The notes beneath the pieces were generated by a model. That model did not search any database. It saw only the letters and a program-made list of their open reading frames with translations, and was not told where the DNA came from. A program made the translations under genes and the position numbers. Shown here in pieces: positions 42,775 through 53,495 of a stretch of 64,000 nucleotides of DNA (its first letter is position 1; every line of letters begins with the position of its first letter). The DNA is taken from contig CACIVM010000001.1 in NCBI GenBank assembly GCA_902590115.1, positions 1 to 64,000 on the forward strand, written 5' to 3'. Source of the DNA: an uncultured Pelagibacteraceae bacterium (GTDB lineage: Bacteria > Pseudomonadota > Alphaproteobacteria > Pelagibacterales > Pelagibacteraceae).

Positions 42775-44576
42775 GCTGAATTTTTTCTCTCTGAAAATAA
42801 ATCAGATAGTTGATTTATCATTACGTCACCTAAGTCTTGAACATCAGTTATTTTAATAGCTTTATTGTAGTATCTGGTAACATCATGGCCTATTCCAATT
42901 GCAAGTAGTTCTAAATTTGTTTTATTTTCAATCCATTTTACGATATTTTTCAAATTTGTTTCTAAAAAGTCACTTGAATTGGTTGACAAAGTCGAGTCAT
43001 CTACTGGTGCTCCATCAGAAATGACCATCAAAATTTTTCTTTCTTCCTTCCTTGTGATCATTTTATTGTAGGCCCAATTGAGTGCTTCCCCGTCGATGTT
43101 TTCTTTTAATAAACCCTCTTTAAGCATAAGACCCATATTTTTCTTAGCTAATCTCCAAGGTGTGTCAGCAGATTTATAAATAATGTGTCTTAAATCGTTT
43201 AAACGTCCTGGAAATGTAGGTTTATTGTTATTCATCCATAACTCTCTACTTGAACCACCTTTCCAGTGCTTTGTTGTGAAGCCTAAAATTTCAACTTTTA
43301 CAGAGCATCTTTCTAAAGTTCTTGATAATATATCAGCGCAAATTGCAGCCACTGAAATTGGCTTACCTCTCATTGAACCAGAATTATCAATTAAAATTGT
43401 CACAAGTGTATCTTTAAAATCAATTTCTCTCTCTTTTTTAAAAGATAGTGAATTAAACGGATCAACAATTATTCTTGTTAATCTTGAAGAGTCTAAAATT
43501 CCTTCATCTAAATCAAAATTCCAAGATCTATTTTGTTTTGCCAAAAGTTTTCTTTGTAGTTTATTTGCTAATTTAGAAATGAATGTTTTGAGATTTAATA
43601 ATTGTTGATCTAAGTTTTGTCTTAGCCTATTTAACTCCTCGTCACTTTCGAGGTCTTCCGCTTTAATTACCTCGTCAAACTCTTTGGTAAAAACCTTATA
43701 TTTCAGATCATCAAAGCTATTTCTTCCCTCCCTCTTGTTATCAGAGCCTGTGATGGTTTCCTCAATTTCTACATCCTCAGCTTCTTTATGAACATCTTTA
43801 CTATTATCCTTTTTCTCAGCTAGAGACGTATCCATGGCCATTTCTTTATAATTTTCATCTTTTAAATCCTCATTTTCAGCATCTCCAATATTCTCACTTT
43901 TATGATTATTTTTTTCAATACTCTCATTTTTTTTCTCATTTTTTTCTGATAATTCTTCAAATTGTAAATTTTTAATTATATTTGATATTAATGAATTAAA
44001 TTTTGCTTGATTATTAATCAAATTATTTAAATTATTTATTTCATTTTTCAAAGCACCATCAAAATTTTTTTTTATTTTTTTCAATTTTTGTTGAGTATAA
44101 TTTTGTTTTTTTTTTCCAACAATTTTCTCTCGTAAATAATTTTCAAATACTTCGTAAATTAATTTTTCTTGATTATTTTCCGTTTGATCAAATTTTTTCT
44201 TTTCATAAAATTTTTGTAAATTATTTTTAATTCCTTTAAAATTAAGCATTCCTATTTTTTCACATCTTATTTTTTCAGCAATTTTATAAAGTTTTTTGTT
44301 TATATTTCCATCTGGTTCAAAATTCTTAAGAATTTTATTATTACTATACCTAAGTTTTAGCGACTCAGAGTCAGCATGTGCTCTTGTCTTCAAATATTCA
44401 GATTGTTTGTTTATATTTTCAAGATTAGGTAAATTTATAATTTTATTATTAGAGGAAATATCACTTGAGTCTCCAAAATTTATTTCAATGTCGTTTCTGT
44501 TTGATATTGTTTTTATAGTAGAAGTAATTGCTGTTTTAAATTTTTCTATATGATCTTGTTTTTTTTGCACTTTCAA
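42771..44576 (-). CDS. cobT: CobT-like VWA protein (cobaltochelatase subunit family)
   Basis: Acidic middle region, [50 protein letters not shown]. Confidence 0.92.
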   Translation of the reverse strand: MKVQKKQDHIEKFKTAITSTIKTISNRNDIEINFGDSSDISSNNKIINLPNLENINKQSEYLKTRAHADSESLKLRYSNNKILKNFEPDGNINKKLYKIAEKIRCEKIGMLNFKGIKNNLQKFYEKKKFDQTENNQEKLIYEVFENYLREKIVGKKKQNYTQQKLKKIKKNFDGALKNEINNLNNLINNQAKFNSLISNIIKNLQFEELSEKNEKKNESIEKNNHKSENIGDAENEDLKDENYKEMAMDTSLAEKKDNSKDVHKEAEDVEIEETITGSDNKREGRNSFDDLKYKVFTKEFDEVIKAEDLESDEELNRLRQNLDQQLLNLKTFISKLANKLQRKLLAKQNRSWNFDLDEGILDSSRLTRIIVDPFNSLSFKKEREIDFKDTLVTILIDNSGSMRGKPISVAAICADILSRTLERCSVKVEILGFTTKHWKGGSSRELWMNNNKPTFPGRLNDLRHIIYKSADTPWRLAKKNMGLMLKEGLLKENIDGEALNWAYNKMITRKEERKILMVISDGAPVDDSTLSTNSSDFLETNLKNIVKWIENKTNLELLAIGIGHDVTRYYNKAIKITDVQDLGDVMINQLSDLFSERKNSA

Positions 44577-45550
44577 ATTTTTAGGTTAACTGAAGACTCG
44601 GGTAAATCTTCACCAAAACATCTTTGATAATACTCTGATATTATTTTTTTCTCAATCTCATCGCATTTATTGAGAAAGGTTAATCTGAAAGAATATCCAG
44701 CATCCTTAAAAATTTTTGTATTTTCTGCCCAATGTAAAACTGTTCTCGGACTCATAACAGTAGAAATATCTCCATTAACAAATCCTTTTCTTGTAAGTTC
44801 TGCGACTTTTATCATACAAGTGATTAATTCTTTCCCATCCTTATTATTGAAAGATTTATTTTTTGATAAAATTATTTCGAACTCTTTTTCAAAAGACAAA
44901 TAGTTTAAAGTTGATACAATATTCCATCTGTCCATCTGTCCTTGATTGATTTGTTGAGTTCCATGATATAATCCAGTGGTATCACCTAATCCTACAGTAT
45001 TTGTTGTAGCAAACATTCTAAAGCAGTCGTGCTGCTCTAATACTTTATTTTTATCTAATAGTGTAAAATTTCCATCACTTTCTAAAACTCTTTGTATTAC
45101 GAACATTACATCAGGTCTTCCAGCATCATATTCATCGAAGACAAGCGCTATTGGATTTTGTATTGACCATGGTAAAATTCCTTCCTTGAATTCTGTGATT
45201 TGTTTACCATCTTTTAGTTTAATCGAGTCTTTACCTATTAAATCGATCCTACTTATGTGGCTATCTAAATTAACTCTAACACAGGGCCAGTTTAATCTTG
45301 CTGCGACTTGCTCTATATGTGTCGATTTCCCTGTCCCGTGGTATCCTTGGATTAAAACTCTTTTGTTATGCGCAAAGCCTGCAAGTATCGCTAAAGTTGT
45401 ATCTTTATCAAATTTATAATCCTCATCTAATTTAGGGACATACTCATTTTTTTTGGAGAAACCTTTTACTTCCATTTCTGTATTAAATCCAAAAATTTTA
45501 CTTACTGAAATTTTTGTGTCAGGTTTAGCTATAAAATTTGTGTTACTCAT
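44573..45550 (-). CDS. cobS: CobS-like AAA+ ATPase
   Basis: [65 protein letters not shown]. Confidence 0.94.
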   Translation of the reverse strand: MSNTNFIAKPDTKISVSKIFGFNTEMEVKGFSKKNEYVPKLDEDYKFDKDTTLAILAGFAHNKRVLIQGYHGTGKSTHIEQVAARLNWPCVRVNLDSHISRIDLIGKDSIKLKDGKQITEFKEGILPWSIQNPIALVFDEYDAGRPDVMFVIQRVLESDGNFTLLDKNKVLEQHDCFRMFATTNTVGLGDTTGLYHGTQQINQGQMDRWNIVSTLNYLSFEKEFEIILSKNKSFNNKDGKELITCMIKVAELTRKGFVNGDISTVMSPRTVLHWAENTKIFKDAGYSFRLTFLNKCDEIEKKIISEYYQRCFGEDLPESSVNLKI

Positions 45551-46062
45551 TTTTTTCCAATTTTTGCTCTAAGTTCGCTATAAGCTAAAGTTATTTTTTT
45601 TAACTTATCTTCATATTTTTTACTACCCTGATTTTTATCAGGATGAAATTTCTTTACAAGTAATTTAAATCTTTTTTGGATTTCATCCATTTTTGCATCG
45701 TAATTTAATTCCATTATATCAAATGCATCTTTTTCCGCCTTAGATATTTTTGAATTCTTAAAATTTTTGAAATCAGATGAACCAAATATGTTCAGTTTAT
45801 CCTCTAAAGCATTATTCCATAAAATATTAAAAAAATTGTCCGAAGACGAAAAACTTTTAGTTAATTTATGCCATGTTACATCAGATTTAATGAAATATTC
45901 TATTTCATCTTGCGACATATTTTCAAAATAGTTCCATTTTTTATTAAATTCTCTTACATGTTCAAGGCAAAGAAGCCTAAATTTCTTGCTATTATCTTTC
46001 TCCAAAGGAGCTCTATATTTTCCTATCTCTTTACAATTTTCCCAATCACATATAATTTTCAT
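45547..46062 (-). CDS. J-domain (DnaJ-like) protein, C-terminal J domain
   Basis: C-terminal KKFHPDKNQGSKKYEDKLKKITLAYSEL (HPD motif); N-terminal CDWENC...CLEH. Confidence 0.85.
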   Translation of the reverse strand: MKIICDWENCKEIGKYRAPLEKDNSKKFRLLCLEHVREFNKKWNYFENMSQDEIEYFIKSDVTWHKLTKSFSSSDNFFNILWNNALEDKLNIFGSSDFKNFKNSKISKAEKDAFDIMELNYDAKMDEIQKRFKLLVKKFHPDKNQGSKKYEDKLKKITLAYSELRAKIGKK

Positions 46063-46094
46063 ATTAACCTCTTTTATATATAATAAATCTAATT

Positions 46095-46349
46095 ATGGAA
46101 ATTTATTTTGATACTATTAAAAAAAAACTAACAAAAAATTTAGAAATTGAAAAAATTGATATAATTGATAACTCTTATTTACATAAGAATCACAAAAGCT
46201 TCAGTCCAGAAAAATTTCATTTAAAAATCATCATAAAGTCAAATTTCTTAAAAAATATCTCAAAAATTTTAGCACATAAGAAAGTTATGTCCGTGTTAAA
46301 GAAGGATTTAAATAACAAGATACACGCTTTAGAAATTTTAATTATTTAA
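46095..46349 (+). CDS. bolA: BolA family protein
   Basis: 84 aa; HKSFSPEKFHLKIIIKSNFLKNISKILAHKKVMSVLKKDLNNKIHALEI. Confidence 0.82.
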   Translation: MEIYFDTIKKKLTKNLEIEKIDIIDNSYLHKNHKSFSPEKFHLKIIIKSNFLKNISKILAHKKVMSVLKKDLNNKIHALEILII

Positions 46350-47438
46350 ATTTTTTAAAATATTCCTAATTTTGTCAGTTGAAAATATATATCTACCTGG
46401 AATTGTCGTCTTCCCTATATCTTTTAAAAGTATTAAACTAATTTTTTCATTATAGTTTTTTTTATCATTTTTCATAAATTTAATCAGATTATTTAAATTT
46501 TTAAAATCTTTAAATTTATTAACATAATTTATGAGACTATTTTTCTTATAAATTTCAATAATATTATTTAAAGTATCGTCATTACAAATTTTTAAATGAT
46601 TTGATACTTTAGTTGCTATAACCATACCTATTAGAACTGCCTCACCATGATTATATTTTTGTAAGTATCTATCGTAACTTTCTATCGCATGGGCAAAAGT
46701 ATGGCCAAAATTTAATTTCATTCTTAAGCTTGACTCTTTAAAATCTCTATCAACAAAACTTAATTTTATTAAACAACTTTTTTTAATTGCGTAATTTACT
46801 TTTTTCATTTTTTTTTTAAAGATAATGTCTTTTGAGTTAGTTTTTAACCAGTTAAAAAAAATTTTATCTTTTATAATTGCATGTTTGAGAATTTCTGCGT
46901 AACCACAAATCATTTGTTTTTGTGGCAGAGATAACAAAAAATTTGTATCGATTAAAACAAACTTAGGGTTATAAAAAGAACCGATAAGATTTTTACCTTG
47001 GGGTGAGTTAATTCCTGTTTTTCCTCCAATAGCAGAGTCGACCTGAGCTAAAAGAGTTGTTGGGATATTTATAAAATTTATTCCTCTTTTGAAAATACTA
47101 GCTATAAAACCTGCAATATCTCCTACAATACCTCCACCAACTGAAATAATTAAATCCGACCTGCTAAAATTTTTTATTATTAATTTATCTAGTATACTTT
47201 TAGCAAGACTAAGTGATTTATTTTTTTCTGTTGGTCTTACTTTTATTTTGATAATATTATAATTATTAATCTTATTTTTTAATTTATTTAAAAGTTTGAT
47301 TGGAACACCATTATCGTAAATAATTGCTATTTTTTTAGCTTTAGGACAAAAATGTTTAATTTTCTTTTTAAGCAAAACAAAATTATTATTGCCTAGATAT
47401 ATAGGATATTTTTTTGAATTTATTTTAGTTGTTTTCAT
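46338..47438 (-). CDS. aroB: 3-dehydroquinate synthase
   Basis: ISVGGGIVGDIAGFIASIFKRGINFINIPTTLLAQVDSAIGGKTGIN. Confidence 0.96.
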   Translation of the reverse strand: MKTTKINSKKYPIYLGNNNFVLLKKKIKHFCPKAKKIAIIYDNGVPIKLLNKLKNKINNYNIIKIKVRPTEKNKSLSLAKSILDKLIIKNFSRSDLIISVGGGIVGDIAGFIASIFKRGINFINIPTTLLAQVDSAIGGKTGINSPQGKNLIGSFYNPKFVLIDTNFLLSLPQKQMICGYAEILKHAIIKDKIFFNWLKTNSKDIIFKKKMKKVNYAIKKSCLIKLSFVDRDFKESSLRMKLNFGHTFAHAIESYDRYLQKYNHGEAVLIGMVIATKVSNHLKICNDDTLNNIIEIYKKNSLINYVNKFKDFKNLNNLIKFMKNDKKNYNEKISLILLKDIGKTTIPGRYIFSTDKIRNILKNLNN

Positions 47439-47934
47439 ATATTGTTAGAATATTTTCAATAGTATCATTTTTACTCAACTTATCGCAGTCAATCCTAAAG
47501 TTTGCAAGATTATAAATTTTTTTTCTTCTGTTGTAAATTTTTGCTATAACATTACCCGATTTATCATTTCTAATTAATGGCCTTAAATTCAATTTATTGT
47601 TCCTTTCTAAAATTAATTTAACACTAAGATTAAGCCAGAAACTCATTGTATTTTTAAGAACTTTTTTTCGAATGTCATCATTTATAAAAGCTCCACCACC
47701 TAATGATATAACACAATTTTTTTTATTTAATTGTTCAAGCGAAATAAATTTTTCTACCTTTCTAAAATATTTTTCACCCTTAGAAGCAAATATTTTGCTA
47801 ACACTTATTTTCTCTTTTTTTTCAATTAAAGAATCAATGTCAATGAAAGTAAAATTAAGCCTTTTTGCAAGACCTTTTCCCACGGTAGATTTGCCTACAC
47901 CCATCATTCCAGTTAAAACAAGGCTTTTTTTCAA
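47425..47934 (-). CDS. aroK: shikimate kinase
   Basis: LTGMMGVGKSTVGKGLAKRLNFTFIDIDSLIE, ISLGGGAF. Confidence 0.94.
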   Translation of the reverse strand: MKKSLVLTGMMGVGKSTVGKGLAKRLNFTFIDIDSLIEKKEKISVSKIFASKGEKYFRKVEKFISLEQLNKKNCVISLGGGAFINDDIRKKVLKNTMSFWLNLSVKLILERNNKLNLRPLIRNDKSGNVIAKIYNRRKKIYNLANFRIDCDKLSKNDTIENILTIYENN

Positions 47935-48001
47935 TATTATTCCTAATTAAAAAATTGATTTATCACAAATTTGTCTTATTTTTTCAGTTTAAATATATTT
48001 T

Positions 48002-48190
48002 TTGACTATGCAACTTAAATTCAAACAGCAATTAAACGTTACTCAATTAATTTTAAGAGGGATTGTAAAACTTACCCTTTTGTTAGTTTTCTTATCGTTA
48101 TTAGTTTTTTTACTAGAGAAAATTAATTTTCCATCTCCCAAGCAAAATTATAAAATTGATATATCGAATGAGATTATCAAACTTAAATAA
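48002..48190 (+). CDS. small single-TM protein
   Basis: 62 aa with one strong TM segment (LTLLLVFLSLLVFLL); overlaps the next ORF. Confidence 0.5.
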   Translation: MTMQLKFKQQLNVTQLILRGIVKLTLLLVFLSLLVFLLEKINFPSPKQNYKIDISNEIIKLK

Positions 48191-49907
48191 AATTTTACTT
48201 TTTTTAATACCTTTTCTTTTTATTAAAACCGTATATTCAGAGGAAACTGTAGATATTTGGAAAAAAAAGGATCGCGACACTAAAAATAATTCTCTTAATC
48301 AAGAGAATATAAAAAAATCTAAAGATAGAATCATTATATCTAATGATAGAAATCTTGAGACTAATATAAAAGTTTTAGATAATTTGTCATTATCAACAAC
48401 AGATGTAAAATTATATGGTTTATACGATCCAGATCGAAATAATTTTGATTTAAACATGTGGTCAGGGTCTGATGGATCGAACATTAAGAATATAATAAAA
48501 AGAATAGATAACCTTGTACTATCATCGACTGCAGAAAAAATATTTCTAAATACAATGCTTTCTTACTCTTACTTACCAAAAAATATATCAGAAAGTGAAT
48601 TTTTAAATGTAAAGATCAATTGGTTAATTAAAAATAAAAAGGATGAAATACTTGAAAATTTTTTAGATAGGAATGCTGAATTTGATAATAAAAAAAAAGT
48701 TATTCAATATTTGGTTGATAGGAACATTGCCAATTCAAATCTAAAGCTTGGATGTGAAAAAGCAACATACATAGGTAAAGAAATAAAAGACTCATATTTA
48801 GAAAAATTTAAGATTTACTGTTTAGTTTTAAACAAAAAAAATAACCAGGCTCAACTTCTTTATGATATTTTAAAAGAGCAAGATCAATCTGATAAATATT
48901 TTGATGAAAAAATAAACTTTCTTTTAGGAGTGACTGACGAGGTAAGTAATCAAATAAAAGATGACACTCTATTAAATTTTTATCTAGCAAGTGTTACTGT
49001 GAAAGATTTTAAGTATGAACCGACTAAAAAAACAAAAAAAAGTATATGGGAATACATGGACTCTGCAAATTTAATTAATATAGATAATCTTGAAGATAAA
49101 GAAAAAATTAGAGATCTTGAGACCGCTGCCAAAAGCAACCAAATAAATAAAGACAAGATATTTAAAATTTATAGAAAAATACAATTTGATATTGATACAT
49201 TAATTAATGCAGAAAATGATTATAGAGTGTTAGATGGTATAGATAGTAGAGCTTTAATCTATCAAAAATTCCTTTTATCGGATAATATTGAAAATAAATT
49301 AAAATATTTGTTTTTACTAAAAGACTTATTTAAAAAAGATAATTTATCAAATGTATATACAAAATTTCTAAGTGATAATTTGAAAAGTTTGAATACGGAT
49401 GAAATACCAGACTCATACAAAAATATTGTAAAAAGACACATAATCTCAGAAAAAGATATTAAACTTGGTAAGATAAAATACGATGACAAAATATTACACA
49501 GATCAAGGGTATTAAGACATTTTACCTTAGAGAAAAATCCTATAAAAAAAACACAGAAAGACTTTGATAACGTTTATAAAAAAATTAAGAGAAATAAAAA
49601 TTATTTTTTTTCAGCTAAAGATCTTGCTCTAGTCGAGTCGCTAAAGTATGATGGAATTGAAATTCCAAAGGAAATTAACTTTAAAAAAATATCAGATAAA
49701 TACAGTGTTCCAGATAATTTACTAGATCTAGTAAAAAATAATGAAAAAGGCTTTTTAGCACTAAAAATTGTTGAAATTATTGGAGAAGATGAGGTAACAA
49801 ATTTGGACCCTGAAACTATATATTTTATAACCCATCTTCTTAATAAAACAAACCTAATTGAGTTTAGAAATGAAATTTTGTCTTCTGCTTTACCATTAAG
49901 AACTTAA
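48168..49907 (+). CDS. uncharacterized secreted protein, helix-rich (listed start 48156; ATG at 48168 preferred)
   Basis: MRLSNLNKILLFLIPFLFIKTVYSEE signal peptide-like N-terminus; about 580 aa, no recognised domain. Confidence 0.75.
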   Translation: MRLSNLNKILLFLIPFLFIKTVYSEETVDIWKKKDRDTKNNSLNQENIKKSKDRIIISNDRNLETNIKVLDNLSLSTTDVKLYGLYDPDRNNFDLNMWSGSDGSNIKNIIKRIDNLVLSSTAEKIFLNTMLSYSYLPKNISESEFLNVKINWLIKNKKDEILENFLDRNAEFDNKKKVIQYLVDRNIANSNLKLGCEKATYIGKEIKDSYLEKFKIYCLVLNKKNNQAQLLYDILKEQDQSDKYFDEKINFLLGVTDEVSNQIKDDTLLNFYLASVTVKDFKYEPTKKTKKSIWEYMDSANLINIDNLEDKEKIRDLETAAKSNQINKDKIFKIYRKIQFDIDTLINAENDYRVLDGIDSRALIYQKFLLSDNIENKLKYLFLLKDLFKKDNLSNVYTKFLSDNLKSLNTDEIPDSYKNIVKRHIISEKDIKLGKIKYDDKILHRSRVLRHFTLEKNPIKKTQKDFDNVYKKIKRNKNYFFSAKDLALVESLKYDGIEIPKEINFKKISDKYSVPDNLLDLVKNNEKGFLALKIVEIIGEDEVTNLDPETIYFITHLLNKTNLIEFRNEILSSALPLRT

Positions 49908-49925
49908 TTGTGTTATTAATCTATA

Positions 49926-50450
49926 ATGACTGTAAAAAAAATATTAATTATCCCTGATCCTATTTTGAGAAAAAAATCTGAGCCGGTAAAAAAAGTTGAT
50001 AAAGATATCCAAAATTTAATGGATGATATGCTTGAAACAATGTACAGCGCACCAGGGATAGGGCTAGCAGCAATTCAAATTGGCGTGCCTAAAAGAATTG
50101 TAGTTATGGATTTATCAAAAGAGGATGAAAAAAAAACACCATTTTATTTTATTAATCCTGAATTAGTCTGGAAGTCAAAAAGTAAAGCTACTTACGAAGA
50201 GGGATGTCTTTCTATTCCTAACCAATTCGCGAAAATTCAGAGACCAGAAAAATGTAAAATTAATTTTTTAGATTACAACGGTAAAGAAAAATCAATAGAA
50301 GCTGATGGATTACTGGCAACATGTATACAACATGAAATTGATCACCTCAACGGAGTACTATTCATAGATTATTTATCGAAATTAAAAAAAAATATGATTA
50401 TGAAAAAATTGATGAAGGAACAGAAAGAAATTGATAGAATTGTAGTTTAA
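49926..50450 (+). CDS. def: peptide deformylase
   Basis: PGIGLAAIQIGVPKRIVV, EEGCLSIPNQ, QHEIDHLNGVLFIDYLS. Confidence 0.97.
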   Translation: MTVKKILIIPDPILRKKSEPVKKVDKDIQNLMDDMLETMYSAPGIGLAAIQIGVPKRIVVMDLSKEDEKKTPFYFINPELVWKSKSKATYEEGCLSIPNQFAKIQRPEKCKINFLDYNGKEKSIEADGLLATCIQHEIDHLNGVLFIDYLSKLKKNMIMKKLMKEQKEIDRIVV

Positions 50451-50451
50451 C

Positions 50452-51372
50452 ATGTCGTTAAAAATTATTTTTATGGGAACACCAAAGTTCTCAATTAAGT
50501 CTTTGGAAAGTATTTTTAACTCAAAACATAAAATTCTGACTGTATATTCGCAACCTCCAAAAAAAAAATTACGTGGGCATAAAGTCATTTCCTCTCCGAT
50601 ACACAAACTGTCCGAAAAACTTGGTTTGAGTGTAAGAACACCAACAAGCTTAGGAAATGATAGAGAATATAATTTTATATTAAATAATAAACCTAATGTT
50701 GTTGTTGTAGTTGCATACGGAAAAATAATACCTAAAAAAATTTTGGACATTCCTGAGATTTTATTTATAAATGTACATGCTTCACTACTCCCTAAATTTA
50801 GAGGTGCTTCACCAATAAATAGAGCTATACTTAATCTAGAGAAAGAGACCGGAATAACAATTATGAAAATTAAAGAAAAATTAGACAGTGGACCCTATAT
50901 GAAACAAGTTAAAGTACAAATTAACTCTGACACAACTGCTGGTGATTTAGAGGAAAAACTTTCAGAAATTGGTGCAAAAAGTTTAATTGAAAGTTTGGAA
51001 GTTATAGAAAATGGTAAGCACAAGTTTATTGAACAGGACGAGCAAAAAGCCACTTATGCTCCAAAGATAAAAAAAGAGGAGACAAGAATAAATTGGTTAT
51101 TAGATGCAGAAAAAATTATAGGGCAAATAAATGCATTTAACCCTCAACCAGGCGCATGGTTTTTTTATGCTAACAAAAGAATTAAAGTTTTAGATGCAAT
51201 TAGTGTAAATAAAATTGGAAAGCCCGGTGAAGTGTTAGATGATAAACTTACAATCTCTTGCAAAAAAAACTCAATAAAAATTTTAAAACTTCAAAAAGAA
51301 GGAAAAAGTTCAATGGTTACTGAGGACTTTTTATTAGGAAATAAAATAAAAAAGGGAGAGATTTTGGGTTGA
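50452..51372 (+). CDS. fmt: methionyl-tRNA formyltransferase
   Basis: IIFMGTPKFSIKSLESI, NVHASLLPKFRGASPINRAIL. Confidence 0.96.
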   Translation: MSLKIIFMGTPKFSIKSLESIFNSKHKILTVYSQPPKKKLRGHKVISSPIHKLSEKLGLSVRTPTSLGNDREYNFILNNKPNVVVVVAYGKIIPKKILDIPEILFINVHASLLPKFRGASPINRAILNLEKETGITIMKIKEKLDSGPYMKQVKVQINSDTTAGDLEEKLSEIGAKSLIESLEVIENGKHKFIEQDEQKATYAPKIKKEETRINWLLDAEKIIGQINAFNPQPGAWFFYANKRIKVLDAISVNKIGKPGEVLDDKLTISCKKNSIKILKLQKEGKSSMVTEDFLLGNKIKKGEILG

Positions 51373-52112
51373 TCAATAATTATCAATTAATAATTGAGTA
51401 TGATGGCACGAATTATGTTGGTTGGCAGTCACAGAAGAATGGTAAAGCTATACAAGACAGGGTTCAGAACTCGATTAAGAAATTACTTAAAGAAAAAGTT
51501 AAATTGATTGGTTCTGGAAGAACTGATGCTGGTGTTCATGCTATTAAACAGTATGCAAATTTTTTTACAAAAAAAAAGATTAAAGATAAGTATAAATTTT
51601 TAGAATCAATTAATTTTTTTCTCAAAGACTCTTTGATATCTGTTTTAGATATTATTAAAAAAAATAAAAGCTTTCATTCAAGATTTAGCGCAAAGAAAAG
51701 AATTTATAAGTATATAATAATTAATAGAAGAGCTAATCTATCAATTAATAAAAATAAATCATGGCTCGTAAAAAAAAAATTAAACATTGATTGGATAAAA
51801 CGGGGATCAAAAATATTAGTAGGGACTCATGATTTCACCACTTTTCGTTCATCAAATTGTGGAGCTAATTCTCCAATTAAAAAGATTGATAATATTAAGA
51901 TAGAAAAATATAATGAGCAAATTACTTTAACATTTATTTCAAAATCGTTTCTAAAACAGCAAGTTAGATCGATGGTAGGCTGCCTTAAATATTTGGGTGA
52001 AGGTAAATGGAGTCTAGGAAAATTTAGGAAAGTTTTAAAGAGTAAAAACAGATCTAATTGTGCACCACCAGCTCCAGCGTGTGGGTTATATTTATTTGAT
52101 GTAATATACTAA
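51369..52112 (+). CDS. truA: tRNA pseudouridine(38-40) synthase (TTG start)
   Basis: IEYDGTNYVGWQSQKNGKAIQ, GSGRTDAGVHAIKQ, FLKQQVRSMVGCLKYLGEGKW. Confidence 0.95.
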   Translation: MINNYQLIIEYDGTNYVGWQSQKNGKAIQDRVQNSIKKLLKEKVKLIGSGRTDAGVHAIKQYANFFTKKKIKDKYKFLESINFFLKDSLISVLDIIKKNKSFHSRFSAKKRIYKYIIINRRANLSINKNKSWLVKKKLNIDWIKRGSKILVGTHDFTTFRSSNCGANSPIKKIDNIKIEKYNEQITLTFISKSFLKQQVRSMVGCLKYLGEGKWSLGKFRKVLKSKNRSNCAPPAPACGLYLFDVIY

Positions 52113-52117
52113 TTTTT

Positions 52118-52567
52118 TTATTTTTTTCTCTTTATTCTCCATCTAGACTCTTCTCTTACAATAAAACCAACACACTTTTTGGACCCACATTTACAAGGAT
52201 AATCTTTATAATCTTTATCAAAACCAAATCCGTAGTCATAAGTTAGCTCATCATTTTTTTTTATATTTTTGATAGCATAAACAAAAATTTTAAATCCAGT
52301 ACCACTTACCTCACAATTAGGTTCACATGAGTGATTTATTAATCTAGCTGTATTAAACTTAAAATCACCATCCAGATCATATTTTTTATTAATATTGAAT
52401 AAATAAATATCTTTGTCGTTATCAAATTTTGGATCTTTTTCAGTTTTTTTTACGGATATAATTTTACCTTTATATTCGATTATTTTGGTTCCATTTTTAA
52501 TGTCTTTAGCAGCATACAATCCTTTTTTATCAATTGTCGATTTTTTGATTTTATATAATTTTCCCAT
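52118..52567 (-). CDS. SET domain-containing protein-lysine methyltransferase
   Basis: ARLINHSCEPNCE, NDELTYDYGFG and post-SET CKCGSKKCVGF. Confidence 0.9.
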   Translation of the reverse strand: MGKLYKIKKSTIDKKGLYAAKDIKNGTKIIEYKGKIISVKKTEKDPKFDNDKDIYLFNINKKYDLDGDFKFNTARLINHSCEPNCEVSGTGFKIFVYAIKNIKKNDELTYDYGFGFDKDYKDYPCKCGSKKCVGFIVREESRWRIKRKK

Positions 52568-52568
52568 T

Positions 52569-53495
52569 CTAGTATTCTGATAAAGATTTTATATGTGCCT
52601 CGCTACTTTCTACTAAAGCTTTTAAATTATATCCACCCTCTAAAATTGAAACGACTTTACCTTTACAATAATCCTTAGAAGACTCTATTGTTCTTCGAGT
52701 AATTTCATAAAAATCATTAGATTTTAAACCAAAATTTGAAAGTGGATCATCTTTATGTGCATCAAATCCAGCTGAAAAAATTATAAACTCAGGTTTGAAC
52801 TGATTTAACTTTTGGATTACATGCTCGTACGCCAAGAAGTACTGTTCAGAGTTTGTTCCTGCTGGAAGGGGGATATTAAAAATATTGTTAAAGTTTCCTC
52901 TCTCATTATTTAAGCCTGTGCCAGGAAACAAAGGATGTTGGTGTGTTGAACAATATAAAACTTTTGGATTACCATAAAAAATGTTTTGAGTTCCGTTTCC
53001 ATGATGAACATCAAAATCAACTATAGCAACTTTATTTAGCTTATATTTTTCTATGAGGTAATTGGCACCAACAGCTGCATTGTTGAATACACAAAATCCC
53101 ATTGCTTTTTTTGACTCCGCATGATGGCCTGGTGGTCTAACAGCACAAAATGCGTTTTTGATTTTTTTTAAATTTATAAGGTCAATTGCATTTATTATCG
53201 ATGAAACTGCATCATAAGCTGCGTCTCTACTTCCAGGAGATAAAACAGTATCACCATCTAAAAATATTTGGCCTTTTTGAGGAAAACTCTCTTCAACTTT
53301 GCTCAAATAGTCTTTATCGTGTGTCATTTGTAAATATTTATGATCAAATTTATTTACTTGTATAAAATCTAAATTTAAATTTTTCTTTCTTTTAAGATTT
53401 TCTAATATTGAATTTATCCTATATTTATTTTCTGGATGATAATTACCAGTATCGTGCAAAAGAGATTTATTAGAAAACAAAAGTCCTGTTTTCAA
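52569..53495 (-). CDS. histone deacetylase superfamily amidohydrolase (second paralogue in window)
   Basis: AVRPPGHHAESKKAMGFCVFNNAAVGA, VAIVDFDVHHGNGTQNIFY, FSAGFDAHKDDPL. Confidence 0.92.
   Translation of the reverse strand: MKTGLLFSNKSLLHDTGNYHPENKYRINSILENLKRKKNLNLDFIQVNKFDHKYLQMTHDKDYLSKVEESFPQKGQIFLDGDTVLSPGSRDAAYDAVSSIINAIDLINLKKIKNAFCAVRPPGHHAESKKAMGFCVFNNAAVGANYLIEKYKLNKVAIVDFDVHHGNGTQNIFYGNPKVLYCSTHQHPLFPGTGLNNERGNFNNIFNIPLPAGTNSEQYFLAYEHVIQKLNQFKPEFIIFSAGFDAHKDDPLSNFGLKSNDFYEITRRTIESSKDYCKGKVVSILEGGYNLKALVESSEAHIKSLSEY

Noticed and set aside
42771-45550. Antisense ORFs 43183-43608, 44296-44553, 44670-44903, 44976-45419
   Set aside because: Opposite strand of cobT/cobS, which have clear motifs.
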